IMG/VR virus record: IMGVR_UViG_3300047365_000343
Location: 1 to 33,862 of that record
From: a virus
Strand: one strand, 5' to 3'
Length of the DNA stretch: 33,862 bases
Shown: piece by piece, positions 7,624-17,591 of the stretch
Numbering within the stretch: position 1 is the first letter of the stretch
Layout: the number at the start of each line of letters is the position of its first letter
Position numbers and translations under genes: made by a program
Notes under the pieces: model-generated
The model's input: the letters and a program-made list of their open reading frames with translations, nothing else
Told to the model about the DNA's origin: nothing
Databases searched by the model: none

Positions 7624-10600
7624 TCAATAAGATGCAACAACTCTTAGATCTTGAATTTTTGGAACAAAAGCAGGGTTGTTTGATTTCATTACAATTTTAA
7701 TAGCAAACGATGAAAATTCGGGAAGATCTTCAATGCTATAAGAAAGTTCTTGATATGAAGATTGCTTTTCGGTAATTCCACTAATAGAATTTTCAGAAGT
7801 AGCAATAACCTCATTATCAGGTACACCAGTGTCATTAAAATAATTCCATTCAATATCTTCAAAGTTTTCTTGAGATGAAGATTTTTTAATTCTGTAAAGA
7901 ATTTTTATATTTTCAATATTATTTGTATTAACTGTTGTTTTTACGTTAATGGATGTTCCAGGATTATTAATTGAAACTTCCTTGGTAACGTATTTTGCAA
8001 TATTTGAACTGTTTTTTGATTGCAGATCGGAAATGTAATCAACACCAGTTTCATAGGTTACTTTAGCAACTTCGATGAATTGATGTTCATCAGATGGTTG
8101 ATCCGCATAAGATAGGATATCTCCGACTCTGAAAATATCAGAATCTTGAGAATCTACAGAAGCATTTCTAGTAAATTCTGCTCCTTCTGTAATAGCACTA
8201 GTATAATCATCCGAGATTGGTTGCTTATCATTTACAACAGTAAGAGTACCTGTCTTTTGATTCCACAGAATAATTTTTCCATTAATTTTATTGTCGTATG
8301 TTTGTGCTAATACTGATGGATTTCTTGCTGTAACATATGATGGGGGTGATACTACATTTGGAATTTCAAATATTACTTGAGATGCTCCGGATGCTGCTAC
8401 TGATACAGTTCCACTAAAAGTATCACTTTCAAATGATAACTCCTCATTTGGAGTAAACGCATTTGTTGTTTTTAATTTAACCCATACTGTAGTTCCAGAA
8501 ACTTTTGTAATCTGCCCGGATGCTTTAGTGGTTTTCCCAGTAATAGATTGTCCTGATGTAATTGCTTCGCCACCAGCAGTATCAATCCCTTCAACGAGGA
8601 AAGTATATACCGGATAGAAGTTAAGAACTTGATTTCTACGACCAAATCTAGCTTCAAAACCATTAGCAGATTCAATTTTGTTGGAAATGGTCTTTACTGA
8701 TGCTTTTGAAAGATCAATAATAGGAGATAGATATTTTTTAGTGCTAGACAAATCTAGTTTATATGTTAATGATCTATCAATATTATTGATAATTTCATTT
8801 ACTCTAGATGCTAACATTTTTTGATTGATAAAAAAGAAATCTTCATTCAAAAATGTTTTTTCATATTGGGATTGTGAATATGAAGTATATGTGTTTAGAT
8901 TATCATCTACAGGAGAAACATTAGTTGTTTTAACAAATGCGTCAATTTTTGTTTGACTGAACGATAGATTGGGAATTAATGCATATAACTTTTCAAATTT
9001 TCTATTGTAAGAAGCCATTACCGAAGTTCCGCCACCAAAAGAATTTACAGACGCCCTAGACGAAGATGTAATTGCATAGTAATCAACACCAGTATTTGTT
9101 ACTCGGAATAACCTAGAATTTAATTGGGAAGCATTTATACCACCGACATCTTTACATCCTCTAAAGAATACGTAAGAATTATCATCAGAATCAAATCCAT
9201 TATCTTCATGAGAAATTTTAACGACAAAATTATTATTTTTAAATAGTTTTGATGATGCAGTTGTATTAGAAGATGCATTTGTTTCAATTGGATTTACATC
9301 TAACTTTTCGTAACCTAAATTAGAATTGGTTAGATGTAAAGATGCAGTTCTAGAAATATCAAAATCTGCACGATACAATTTGAACTTTAAATCTTCAAAC
9401 AGATCTTCTGTCCAAGCATTAGTATTTTGAGATTTAAATAGCGAACCTAGTAGCGGTTGTGTTGTGACAGTTGTACTGGTAGCAATTTCGGTTTCTCCTA
9501 ATTTAGATGCCCAAATTTCATAATCGCTAGAATCAGTTTCAATTGAAACTGCATATTCAGTATCATTTTGTAGATATACTGGATAGTCAAATTTAAATTT
9601 AGTGGGAGTAATAGATTTAGTTCCAGTGTCACTATCAACTGCAATACCCATACGAACAGCCGGAGTATCTATTGTAATAAATGATTCGATTTCAGCTCCA
9701 GCATTTCCAGTTCCAATTCCACGAAGAACTACTGCAGGTGGTTCTGTGTACTCAGATCCAGAAAGAACAATTTCTGTGTGATATACTTTTCCGCCAGAAA
9801 CTCTTACTGTTGCAGTAGAATTTCCCCCTCCTGGCAACTGAGGACTTTCAATGGTTAGAATTGCTGAATCATATCCAGATCCAGTATTTTTAACTCGTAA
9901 ATCAGTAACCCGTCCAGAATCTTTTGCAATTTTAATTGTTGTGTTAGTATTAGAGGTATTATTAGTTAATACTAATGATGGAATGGTTAGTCCTTCATCT
10001 TGTTGGAATGAAATACCATTATGGTTATTGAGAACAATAGTATAAACTTGATCACTTGTTAATGTAAAAACACCGGATGTTGATGCTGTCAATGCAACAT
10101 CATTTTTATCAAAAACTAAATCTACAGGACCAGATGCATTTGAAGTTGCTCCTGTTACTGTCTCTCCTTTAGTGACGGTCAAAGTATCACTAGCAATAAC
10201 ACGTAAATATGTACTAGGGTTAATTACTTTCTGTGTTCCTGGAATAATATTTTTTCCAGGTTTTCCGTTAACAACATCAGTTAGATAAACTCTAATTGGA
10301 ATTGTGCTACTTTTCTTAGCAAAAAATAGATCTAAACTAGTAGCAAATAGTCCACCTTCATAATCATCAATATTGAATGTTTGTGCAAGTGGATTTGGTT
10401 TAATGGGATTATCGGTATTACTTTCTGTAGTTTGAGTTCCTTCGTTTGCTTTAAAATATGCAGGAGATGTTGATATAATTGAGGCAGGATTTTCTGGTAG
10501 AAGACCAGTTGCATAATACTTTACCTCTGCATATGAATCCACTTCTTCTTTAGGTGCATCAGTAGAGCTAGATGTAAATCTAATCGTTTTAGTTCCAGTA

Positions 10601-13600
10601 GTAAATCTCACTTCATCGGCATCTGTATCATATGAAACCGTGTCAGTACTACCCGTCCACACAGCATTTTCTCTTGGTGGAGTTCCTGCTGGTATTAAAA
10701 TAATACCACTAGCATTTCCATTTTCGTCAGTTTCAACTTGACCATTAAATGCAGATAAAGAGTTACCTGCAATGCCGGTATATTTAAAATCTGGATTTAC
10801 CCAACGGGAAATATCTTGCCCTTCCATGAAGACAAACACTTTCGTATTTGGTTTTAATCTATTAATAATAAATTTAACCGGGACACTTCTCGCGAAGAAA
10901 GATAGTGATGTGGAAACTATGTTAGATCCGACACCTCTTGTGTTTAAACCTTTTCCAATCTCATTATTTTCTGGACTGATATTTGAAGAAGATCCTACAG
11001 ACGCTGTAGTAACACTCGAATCTGCAATGTTGCTATTAACATCCGAAAAAGAACCAATGTTAAAAAATGCTCTATTTACACCTAACCAATTTACTTTATA
11101 TGAGTTATGTAAACTTGTAAAAGCATCACTGATATCATCTTTTGCTAAGAAAATGGAATATAAGTTTGTGTTGTTATCTGTTACTAAAGGAGCAACAGTA
11201 TCATCATACCAAGAATCAACACTTGGAGATATGAATGAATCTCCAACATATTGAATAACAACAAATGGATTTGGATTTATAGTTTTAGTAGCAAATGCAT
11301 TTCCAAGAAGATCCAATTCTTCATATGGTAAAGTTATAAAATCTCCAGATCTTTGGTATCCATCAATGGACCTTTGATCTTTTCTTGTATTTACTTCCAC
11401 TAAATCAAAAGAATCTTCTTTTGATTGTGGTCTCATTACCGACTGTTGAGTATCAATTGAACACTTATAATCAAGAGATCTCAGTGATCCGATTCTATGA
11501 GTTTCAAAATTATCTACAATAAATCCACTCTTGAAACGATTCATTCCACTAGCATCAGTAACTTGCATGTTTAATGCTTGTTGCTCTAGAATACTCAAAG
11601 TTGTATAATATTCTAGACGATCAATTCGTTTTTCTAGTTTTCCAATGTCACGCATTGTATATCGACGATTGTCAATAGGCGTAATTCTTACATCTTTGCT
11701 GCTTTCAGTAAAGGCAGGGATATACATGTAATACAATGGAATTGCATCACTAATTAAATCTGGACGAGATGGATTTAATGAAGAATTTCCTTCTTTAACA
11801 ATAAATTCTCCTCGTTTGCTTAAGAACAAACCGTCGATACGATCTAAGTATTGGGATTGTGTGAATGAGAAAGTAAATTCTAAATTCTTATCTGGAGCAG
11901 GAGTACTTGAGACGATACCACCAGTTCCAGTAAATGATCTTGTATTAGATGCACCAAGCAATGAATTATTCTGGAAACCAGAAATAATAGAATCATTATC
12001 TACTTTTGGTCTAAAATCAAGAACATCCTTTAGTGATACTTTACCTAGTGCAGGTGAATTATATGATGGGATATCTTCTGCTCCTACGCCTGCTTCATGT
12101 AAATAGGAATCTACTGTACAAAAATCTCCTTGAGTATGCTCAAAATAATTGAAAGCAACAACTAGTTGTCCTGTTGGAGAATCAAATCCTGGTTTTAATA
12201 CAATCCTAGAAATATCATAAATTGTATCTCTTTGACCATCATCAAATGTAAATCTATTTGAAATATCAGTTCCACTAACTAAATTTCCATTTCTATCTAC
12301 AGTTGGTGGTTCTGATGGAGATCCTTCATAAACATAATGAAGTTTATAAACATCAGCATAACTGTATACTGATAAACTTTCTGCATCATAATCTCTTCCC
12401 CTTAAAGGAATTATTCTATCGCCAGCAGAATCAACAACAATTCTTCTATTAACTACAGAAGTTTTTAATCTTGGTTTTGCTTTAGTGACCTCTAGAGTCG
12501 CTGTCAATTTCAGTGTAGGATAAGTGCCACCCGTAGCAATAGTTCCAAAATAATCAGCAGGAAGATCTAATTTAACACTTCCTGAAGTTAAACCGCTTGC
12601 CGAGTCTGTAGATGCTTTAATCGTTACCTGAGAATCTGTAATGTATACAATATCACCCGCTGTAATATCAGGAGCATCTCCCGGATTTAATACAGTAACA
12701 ATAAAATTACTTTCGTCAAAAGTAACGAATCTTTGAGTTCCGAATGGTAATTGTGCGGCAAAAGTAATTACACCTTGCCCACCAGCACCAGTGCTAACAA
12801 AATCGCGTCTTTGATAGTAAATAATTTTTGAATCTTCACTATCAGCAACGATAGAACTTACTTGAGAAGTTCCAGTTTTATAAAGCAAAGTTCCATTATT
12901 GAAATTATCAATAGATGGTCTTACACGTACAACACTAGCATTACTTACATTTTCCGGCAAAGCTCTATCAAAATAAATTCGCGACTTCAATACACCAGCA
13001 GGTTTTGTTGCTTGCTGCACAATACATCTAATAATAATATCTGATGCTGTACTAAATTGTACTAAATCTCCCTGCTGTAAAAACTTACTAGCATCTCCGC
13101 CAAATCCATTACAATCGATATATTTTCTTCCTACTTCTCCACTAAAAGTAAAATCCGTTATAGGAGTAATTTCGGAATACTTTTCTTTATTTACTTCAAT
13201 ATCTGAAGTAAATATATTTGAATTGCCTGAACCGTATCTACAGAAAAACGATTTTGCATTCTGTGGTGTGTAAGTAGTTACAGAATTTCTTACAAGAATT
13301 GGAGTAATTACAGAAGCATTTGGAGATCCCCCACCTTGTCCTTGTACAACTTCTACTAAAGGAGGTTTTGAATACTCAGTATCTACAAGTTCTCGGTTTG
13401 AAACAACAGCAGATACAACAGATCCACTACCCGAAATATTTAACGCAATCTTTGAAGAGTCAAACTCTACACCATCAATTCTTAGTTTAGAAGATTGAAC
13501 ATAATTACTACCCCTATCATTAACAACAAAATGAGAAATGGTATTGTCTTTTGCAATTCTTAGGGTGTTGTTACTTTCATCTCTAATTGCTTCTCCAGAT

Positions 13601-15750
13601 TTAAAGTTTCCAAATAGCATTTTAACCATTAAAGTTTTGGTAGTAGTAAAAGTTCCAGTTGAAGAACCTTCTACCACTCCATATGCACCACTTTCAATAC
13701 CATAAACATATTGACCTGGAGTGAAACTATTAACTGCTGTAATTCTTTCATCTAATAGAATTTTTGTAAAGAACTGAGGATCAAAATATGATAATCCAAA
13801 CGTGCTATTGTATACAAAATCTCCATTTTCATCCCTTCCTTTTGAAAGTACAACATCGGTATCTGTATCAAAACCAGAACCAATTTCAATAAAATTAAAA
13901 TTACTTGGTTTAATAGTTCCAATAACAGGAGTAATTGTTTCGTTGTAATCTACAATTGTTCCATAAGGAGTTGAGGAAGGATTTTTAGCATCATTTTCTG
14001 AAAGATAAACTTCTCTGTATCCAGATGGACTTGCATCATACTCAAGGAAATATTGATCTAATAGATTTTTTGCAGCAGTAATTGTCAATTCAAGATAAGT
14101 AACTCCAGTTGATGAATTTACTTCAATACGATTTACCTTAGAAAATGCAATAGCAGCAACGGAGTTTGCAACAGATGGTTCTCCTGCGTCAGTTCTTGTT
14201 TGTACAAACCAAAGAGTTCCAATTTTACTCTCAAAGTTATTGGTATCTAATTGAGCAAAGTGGGATGAGGTGAAGTTGGTATTTACACTAATATAGATTG
14301 TTTTTACACCAGAATTCTCATCAAGAATTAATCCCCTGCGAGATAAAGTTTGTTTAAAATCATTTATATCTTCTGTATCGTTTAACCCAATAGATCCATC
14401 ATTAAATGTGGAACAAATAAAAATATTTGGATATGCAGTTAACTCAGATCCTTCTGAATTTAAAGGAATTGACCCAAAAGTATTTGTAATTTTATAAGTT
14501 GGCAATCCCTGTGTCTTTAATCTAATATCTTCGCGATTTAAAGTTTGTCTTGCCTTGTTTATATCAAGATATTTTGTTTCTTTATTAACAATTTCAAATC
14601 CTTTAATGTATGCTTTTCCCGGACCAACACTAGCTATTAGTTTCTCCTTCGCATCATTTTCAGAAATTCCATTAACAAGACCGAATTCATCTGAAGAATA
14701 TACACCAAAATTTCCATTCTGTTGATAGTATTCTCTAACATCTAAGGAAAAATTATCAACTACATAATCTCCAGATTCATCAAAAGTTCTTCTTGCTAAT
14801 GTTTGTTCCAATAAGTTATAATCTGTCTGTACTACTTGTTTCTGTACAGATCCGCTTTTAATAGATAAAAGTTGAATAAAATTTTTATCTGAAGTTTGGT
14901 TTAAGTTATACTTAACGAGGTCTAATGAAATTTTTAACCTATGCGCTCCGGGAGCAGTATAATTGGTAGAACCAATGGCATTATCGTATAATGACTCGTC
15001 TTCTTCTGGAGTGACAATACTTTCATTAATTTTAAAACCAACTTTTGCTGATGGTTTATCATAATACTTGTTGATAATTAAAAGTTGTTCGGAATTTCTT
15101 ACAAAATATCCATTAACAAAATAAATTCCTGCTTCTACTTGAACAGCAGAAGCATAACCCATTGCAGGACTTTCTAGAGAAGTTACTTCTGAAGTATCCG
15201 GATTTGTTACTGTAATACTAGTAGGTAGAACGCTACCATCTGTTCCCACAACCAGAAGTGGAGTATTTACTCCGTCTATTACTTCTAATGTTTCTCCTTG
15301 CCTAAAAGTATTTTCATTTCCAGAATCTCCACTATTAGTGTAGTTAATAAAAACTATATCAGATTCGGTTTCTGATGCAATATTAGCATCTACAATAGAA
15401 CCAACAACCCCGGAAGTTAAACCTCTTAGTTTTTCTCCTTTAAGTTCTCGAATATCATATTTTTTATAAACCACCTGACCATCTTGGTTTACCGGAATTT
15501 CCGAGACCGAAGATAGTTTAACAAAATGTAATTTCTTATTAAACCCCACTTCACCAGGAATGACAAGTTCGCCTTGTTTAAAAGCGTACTTGCCAAATTG
15601 CTCAACCTGATTCTGTAGAATAGATTGAAGCTGAGTTAACTCTCTCGCCTGGATGGAGTATCCAGGTCGAAAAAGCATTTTATAAAAGTTTTTTTCCTGG
15701 TCGAAATTGTCGTAGTATGGATCTACGTTAAGGTTCGTTTTTTGGGGCAT
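7624..15750 (-). CDS. Giant virion structural protein (DUF4815-like), 2708 aa
   Basis: It starts MPQKTNLNVDPYYDNFDQEK and continues with 'KMLFRPGYSIQARELTQLQS', a conserved beginning of large T4-like cyanophage virion proteins. The middle carries a segment like DUF4815 ('KFIINRLKPNTKVFVFMEGQ', 'ISRWVNPDFKY'). It also has four beta motifs of the type 'GSGYxxPPxVxI' (for example 'GSEYTEPPAVVLRG') and two or more 'GETVTGxTSxASGxV' modules, both also found in the 3127-residue protein and gp8. The position after gp8 is that of T4 genes 9-10, which encode fibre-baseplate connectors, so a role linking baseplate and fibres is inferred; homology to gp9 or gp10 is not shown. The 30-nt upstream gap has no Shine-Dalgarno but contains TACACAAG. 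Confidence 0.75.
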   Translation of the reverse strand: MPQKTNLNVDPYYDNFDQEKNFYKMLFRPGYSIQARELTQLQSILQNQVEQFGKYAFKQGELVIPGEVGFNKKLHFVKLSSVSEIPVNQDGQVVYKKYDIRELKGEKLRGLTSGVVGSIVDANIASETESDIVFINYTNSGDSGNENTFRQGETLEVIDGVNTPLLVVGTDGSVLPTSITVTNPDTSEVTSLESPAMGYASAVQVEAGIYFVNGYFVRNSEQLLIINKYYDKPSAKVGFKINESIVTPEEDESLYDNAIGSTNYTAPGAHRLKISLDLVKYNLNQTSDKNFIQLLSIKSGSVQKQVVQTDYNLLEQTLARRTFDESGDYVVDNFSLDVREYYQQNGNFGVYSSDEFGLVNGISENDAKEKLIASVGPGKAYIKGFEIVNKETKYLDINKARQTLNREDIRLKTQGLPTYKITNTFGSIPLNSEGSELTAYPNIFICSTFNDGSIGLNDTEDINDFKQTLSRRGLILDENSGVKTIYISVNTNFTSSHFAQLDTNNFESKIGTLWFVQTRTDAGEPSVANSVAAIAFSKVNRIEVNSSTGVTYLELTITAAKNLLDQYFLEYDASPSGYREVYLSENDAKNPSSTPYGTIVDYNETITPVIGTIKPSNFNFIEIGSGFDTDTDVVLSKGRDENGDFVYNSTFGLSYFDPQFFTKILLDERITAVNSFTPGQYVYGIESGAYGVVEGSSTGTFTTTKTLMVKMLFGNFKSGEAIRDESNNTLRIAKDNTISHFVVNDRGSNYVQSSKLRIDGVEFDSSKIALNISGSGSVVSAVVSNRELVDTEYSKPPLVEVVQGQGGGSPNASVITPILVRNSVTTYTPQNAKSFFCRYGSGNSNIFTSDIEVNKEKYSEITPITDFTFSGEVGRKYIDCNGFGGDASKFLQQGDLVQFSTASDIIIRCIVQQATKPAGVLKSRIYFDRALPENVSNASVVRVRPSIDNFNNGTLLYKTGTSQVSSIVADSEDSKIIYYQRRDFVSTGAGGQGVITFAAQLPFGTQRFVTFDESNFIVTVLNPGDAPDITAGDIVYITDSQVTIKASTDSASGLTSGSVKLDLPADYFGTIATGGTYPTLKLTATLEVTKAKPRLKTSVVNRRIVVDSAGDRIIPLRGRDYDAESLSVYSYADVYKLHYVYEGSPSEPPTVDRNGNLVSGTDISNRFTFDDGQRDTIYDISRIVLKPGFDSPTGQLVVAFNYFEHTQGDFCTVDSYLHEAGVGAEDIPSYNSPALGKVSLKDVLDFRPKVDNDSIISGFQNNSLLGASNTRSFTGTGGIVSSTPAPDKNLEFTFSFTQSQYLDRIDGLFLSKRGEFIVKEGNSSLNPSRPDLISDAIPLYYMYIPAFTESSKDVRITPIDNRRYTMRDIGKLEKRIDRLEYYTTLSILEQQALNMQVTDASGMNRFKSGFIVDNFETHRIGSLRSLDYKCSIDTQQSVMRPQSKEDSFDLVEVNTRKDQRSIDGYQRSGDFITLPYEELDLLGNAFATKTINPNPFVVIQYVGDSFISPSVDSWYDDTVAPLVTDNNTNLYSIFLAKDDISDAFTSLHNSYKVNWLGVNRAFFNIGSFSDVNSNIADSSVTTASVGSSSNISPENNEIGKGLNTRGVGSNIVSTSLSFFARSVPVKFIINRLKPNTKVFVFMEGQDISRWVNPDFKYTGIAGNSLSAFNGQVETDENGNASGIILIPAGTPPRENAVWTGSTDTVSYDTDADEVRFTTGTKTIRFTSSSTDAPKEEVDSYAEVKYYATGLLPENPASIISTSPAYFKANEGTQTTESNTDNPIKPNPLAQTFNIDDYEGGLFATSLDLFFAKKSSTIPIRVYLTDVVNGKPGKNIIPGTQKVINPSTYLRVIASDTLTVTKGETVTGATSNASGPVDLVFDKNDVALTASTSGVFTLTSDQVYTIVLNNHNGISFQQDEGLTIPSLVLTNNTSNTNTTIKIAKDSGRVTDLRVKNTGSGYDSAILTIESPQLPGGGNSTATVRVSGGKVYHTEIVLSGSEYTEPPAVVLRGIGTGNAGAEIESFITIDTPAVRMGIAVDSDTGTKSITPTKFKFDYPVYLQNDTEYAVSIETDSSDYEIWASKLGETEIATSTTVTTQPLLGSLFKSQNTNAWTEDLFEDLKFKLYRADFDISRTASLHLTNSNLGYEKLDVNPIETNASSNTTASSKLFKNNNFVVKISHEDNGFDSDDNSYVFFRGCKDVGGINASQLNSRLFRVTNTGVDYYAITSSSRASVNSFGGGTSVMASYNRKFEKLYALIPNLSFSQTKIDAFVKTTNVSPVDDNLNTYTSYSQSQYEKTFLNEDFFFINQKMLASRVNEIINNIDRSLTYKLDLSSTKKYLSPIIDLSKASVKTISNKIESANGFEARFGRRNQVLNFYPVYTFLVEGIDTAGGEAITSGQSITGKTTKASGQITKVSGTTVWVKLKTTNAFTPNEELSFESDTFSGTVSVAASGASQVIFEIPNVVSPPSYVTARNPSVLAQTYDNKINGKIILWNQKTGTLTVVNDKQPISDDYTSAITEGAEFTRNASVDSQDSDIFRVGDILSYADQPSDEHQFIEVAKVTYETGVDYISDLQSKNSSNIAKYVTKEVSINNPGTSINVKTTVNTNNIENIKILYRIKKSSSQENFEDIEWNYFNDTGVPDNEVIATSENSISGITEKQSSYQELSYSIEDLPEFSSFAIKIVMKSNNPAFVPKIQDLRVVASY

Positions 15751-15769
15751 CTCAAACCGTCGTTTCTAA

Positions 15770-15777
15770 CTTGTGTA
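15770..15777 (-). promoter_or_regulatory. TACACAAG leader motif before giant gene
   Basis: The minus strand reads TTTTACACAAG directly after the gp8 stop codon. The same TACACAAG octamer occurs in the leaders at 31956 and 32466. No Shine-Dalgarno sequence is visible in this gap. Function unknown. Confidence 0.3.
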
Positions 15778-15780
15778 AAA

Positions 15781-17541
15781 TTAGAATTCAATTACTAGTT
15801 TGATGTCCTCGATTTGGTCAGGAGCTCTAGTAATCTGTCTTCTATTCTCTATGTATACGACCTCTCCCGAGTTTGGTTCGATTTCTGGGGATGCCAATCC
15901 ACCAGTAAATGAAATGTCTGCGAGAGGTGCGTCCTGTGTGGTGTCTACGGTTCCTGAAGCAGTTGAAACAGCACCGTCTACACTATTTGCAGCGTCAGAT
16001 GCAAATGCTCTTACAACACCACTATCTGCATGCAGAGACGGTGTTTGGAAATACTTAAGAATACCATTAGTGGCATCCCAAGAAACTACTGTTCCTTTTG
16101 CAGTTCCACCGGCAACGGTTTGTGTAACCATTTCATCTACAACATAGTTTGCTGTAGCACCATTGATTTTTGCAACTTTTGTTCCGCGAAGAGTACCTGA
16201 AGAAGCAAATGTTGTGGATCCATACTCATATGGATCTTGGATGATACCAATACGACGGAAGTCATTATCAACCGGGAAGTCACCTTGACCTTCATCATAG
16301 GTAAGGCGAATACTTGTCATGATTCTCTTTGCGAAGAGTTCATCTTCAGCGTGTGATCCATGACCACCACGCGGAGAAATAACAATTTCAAGTGCTGCTG
16401 TTCCGGTGAATGAACCAGCAGCTGCTGTTAATCCAGCATCAGTAAATACTTTACCTGTTTCTAAGACAATATTTCCATATGTATATCCAGATCCGGGCGT
16501 TAAAATCATTGCTGATGTGATACTTCCAGATCCATCAGTTTCAAACTGGACTACACCATTGGAACCATCACCATAAACTGCGGTATACAACGTGGCACTC
16601 TGTGGTAAGTTAGCACCAGCATCTTTTACAACAGCAACATCAACAGAACCATCAACAGCGTTTGCTTCTACCGCAACTCTAGACGCTTCCCCAACCGCAG
16701 CAATCGGCATGAAATCTGAAGATAGGAAAGATAGAACATCACCGGTAGTTAATGAGAACATATGTCTCCAAATGTAACCTGCTGTTCCAGATGGTTCTGT
16801 GTAGATACCACCAGCAAATGTTCCTTGACCACCTACTGGTTGAGAAGTTGGTTCGTAAGTAGCATTTTGACCAGTTGGGAAACCAGGAGTTTCACCATTG
16901 TATATGCATTTGAATACTTGATACTGAGAATTCATCACATAAAATTTAGAACCAGAAAGTGATGTAGATCCAAGAGCAGTTTGCTTACCGATAGAACCGC
17001 CACCACCAGGAGTTGGTGAATAGTTTGGGCGATACATATCAAATTTTGGATTCAGAGTCAAGTTCCAATTGTAACGGGGAACTACAAGACGTGCAAATGG
17101 GGTTGTAATACGCTTGGCAGCAATCAATTCATCGAAGATATCTTTTCGTTCAGATTGATTGTCTAGAGGTGCTGGAGGTGCTTCTTCGGTTCCATATCTG
17201 TATACACCAGATTTGGCAGTTTTTGATGAGGTGGATCCAGTAATAGTAGTGCCAAATGCAGGTGCTGAAGTTGGTGTTGGAAGAATGCTATTAAGTAGTA
17301 AGCTATTGCTATGCACTTCAGCAACTACTCCACTCCATCCACCACCACTAACGGTCTCTCCAACTTGGAAAGCACCGCTTATGTTAAAGATTTCAAGGTA
17401 GGAATCCCACCTTGCAGATCTTCCAACAAAAAAATACATTCTAGTTCTGTCTGTGTCAGCGTCGTTTGCACCTTCACCCAAAGATTCTAGAAATTGTTTC
17501 GCATTAAAAATTCTAAACTTTTCTGAAATAATAGCTGCCAT
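15781..17541 (-). CDS. 8: Baseplate wedge protein gp8 (cyanophage type)
   Basis: 586 residues beginning MAAIISEKFRIFNAKQFLES, then 'RTRMYFFVGRSARWDS'. I recognise this start from proteins annotated as gp8 in T4-like cyanophages; they are longer than T4 gp8 (334 residues). In T4, gp8 is a wedge subunit bound to gp7 and gp10. Near residue 60 is a 'FQVGETVSGGGWSGVV' module and further on 'MILTPGSGYTYGNIVLETG', both of types shared with the flanking giant proteins. A double TATAAATA late promoter overlaps the stop codon of the upstream gene 37-50 nt ahead of the ATG. The order gp25, gp6, giant gene, gp8 follows T4 25/6/7/8 logic. Assignment by recall of the N-terminus and by order. Confidence 0.75.
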   Translation of the reverse strand: MAAIISEKFRIFNAKQFLESLGEGANDADTDRTRMYFFVGRSARWDSYLEIFNISGAFQVGETVSGGGWSGVVAEVHSNSLLLNSILPTPTSAPAFGTTITGSTSSKTAKSGVYRYGTEEAPPAPLDNQSERKDIFDELIAAKRITTPFARLVVPRYNWNLTLNPKFDMYRPNYSPTPGGGGSIGKQTALGSTSLSGSKFYVMNSQYQVFKCIYNGETPGFPTGQNATYEPTSQPVGGQGTFAGGIYTEPSGTAGYIWRHMFSLTTGDVLSFLSSDFMPIAAVGEASRVAVEANAVDGSVDVAVVKDAGANLPQSATLYTAVYGDGSNGVVQFETDGSGSITSAMILTPGSGYTYGNIVLETGKVFTDAGLTAAAGSFTGTAALEIVISPRGGHGSHAEDELFAKRIMTSIRLTYDEGQGDFPVDNDFRRIGIIQDPYEYGSTTFASSGTLRGTKVAKINGATANYVVDEMVTQTVAGGTAKGTVVSWDATNGILKYFQTPSLHADSGVVRAFASDAANSVDGAVSTASGTVDTTQDAPLADISFTGGLASPEIEPNSGEVVYIENRRQITRAPDQIEDIKLVIEF

Positions 17542-17545
17542 AGCA

Positions 17546-17562
17546 CTTGTCTCTGTATTGTA
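17546..17562 (-). promoter_or_regulatory. TACAATACAGAGACAAG leader element of gp8
   Basis: This minus-strand element, just upstream of the gp8 ATG, resembles GGTACAATACACAAG at 32466-32480 (TACAATACA followed by CAAG, with a four-base insertion). It overlaps the inverted repeat GTATT-GT-AATAC at 17555-17566. It could be a second, sigma70-like start site or a leader structure. Not demonstrated. Confidence 0.3.
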
Positions 17563-17577
17563 ATACTGAATCCGAGT

Positions 17578-17591
17578 TATTTATATTTATA
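17578..17591 (-). promoter_or_regulatory. Double overlapping T4-type late promoter
   Basis: The minus strand reads TATAAATATAAATA, which is two overlapping perfect TATAAATA late motifs six bases apart. It overlaps the stop codon of the giant 3127-residue gene (17587-17589) and lies about 37 nt before the gp8 ATG. A leader inverted repeat, GTATTGTAATAC, follows at 17555-17566. This is the strongest late promoter candidate in the window. Confidence 0.75.
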
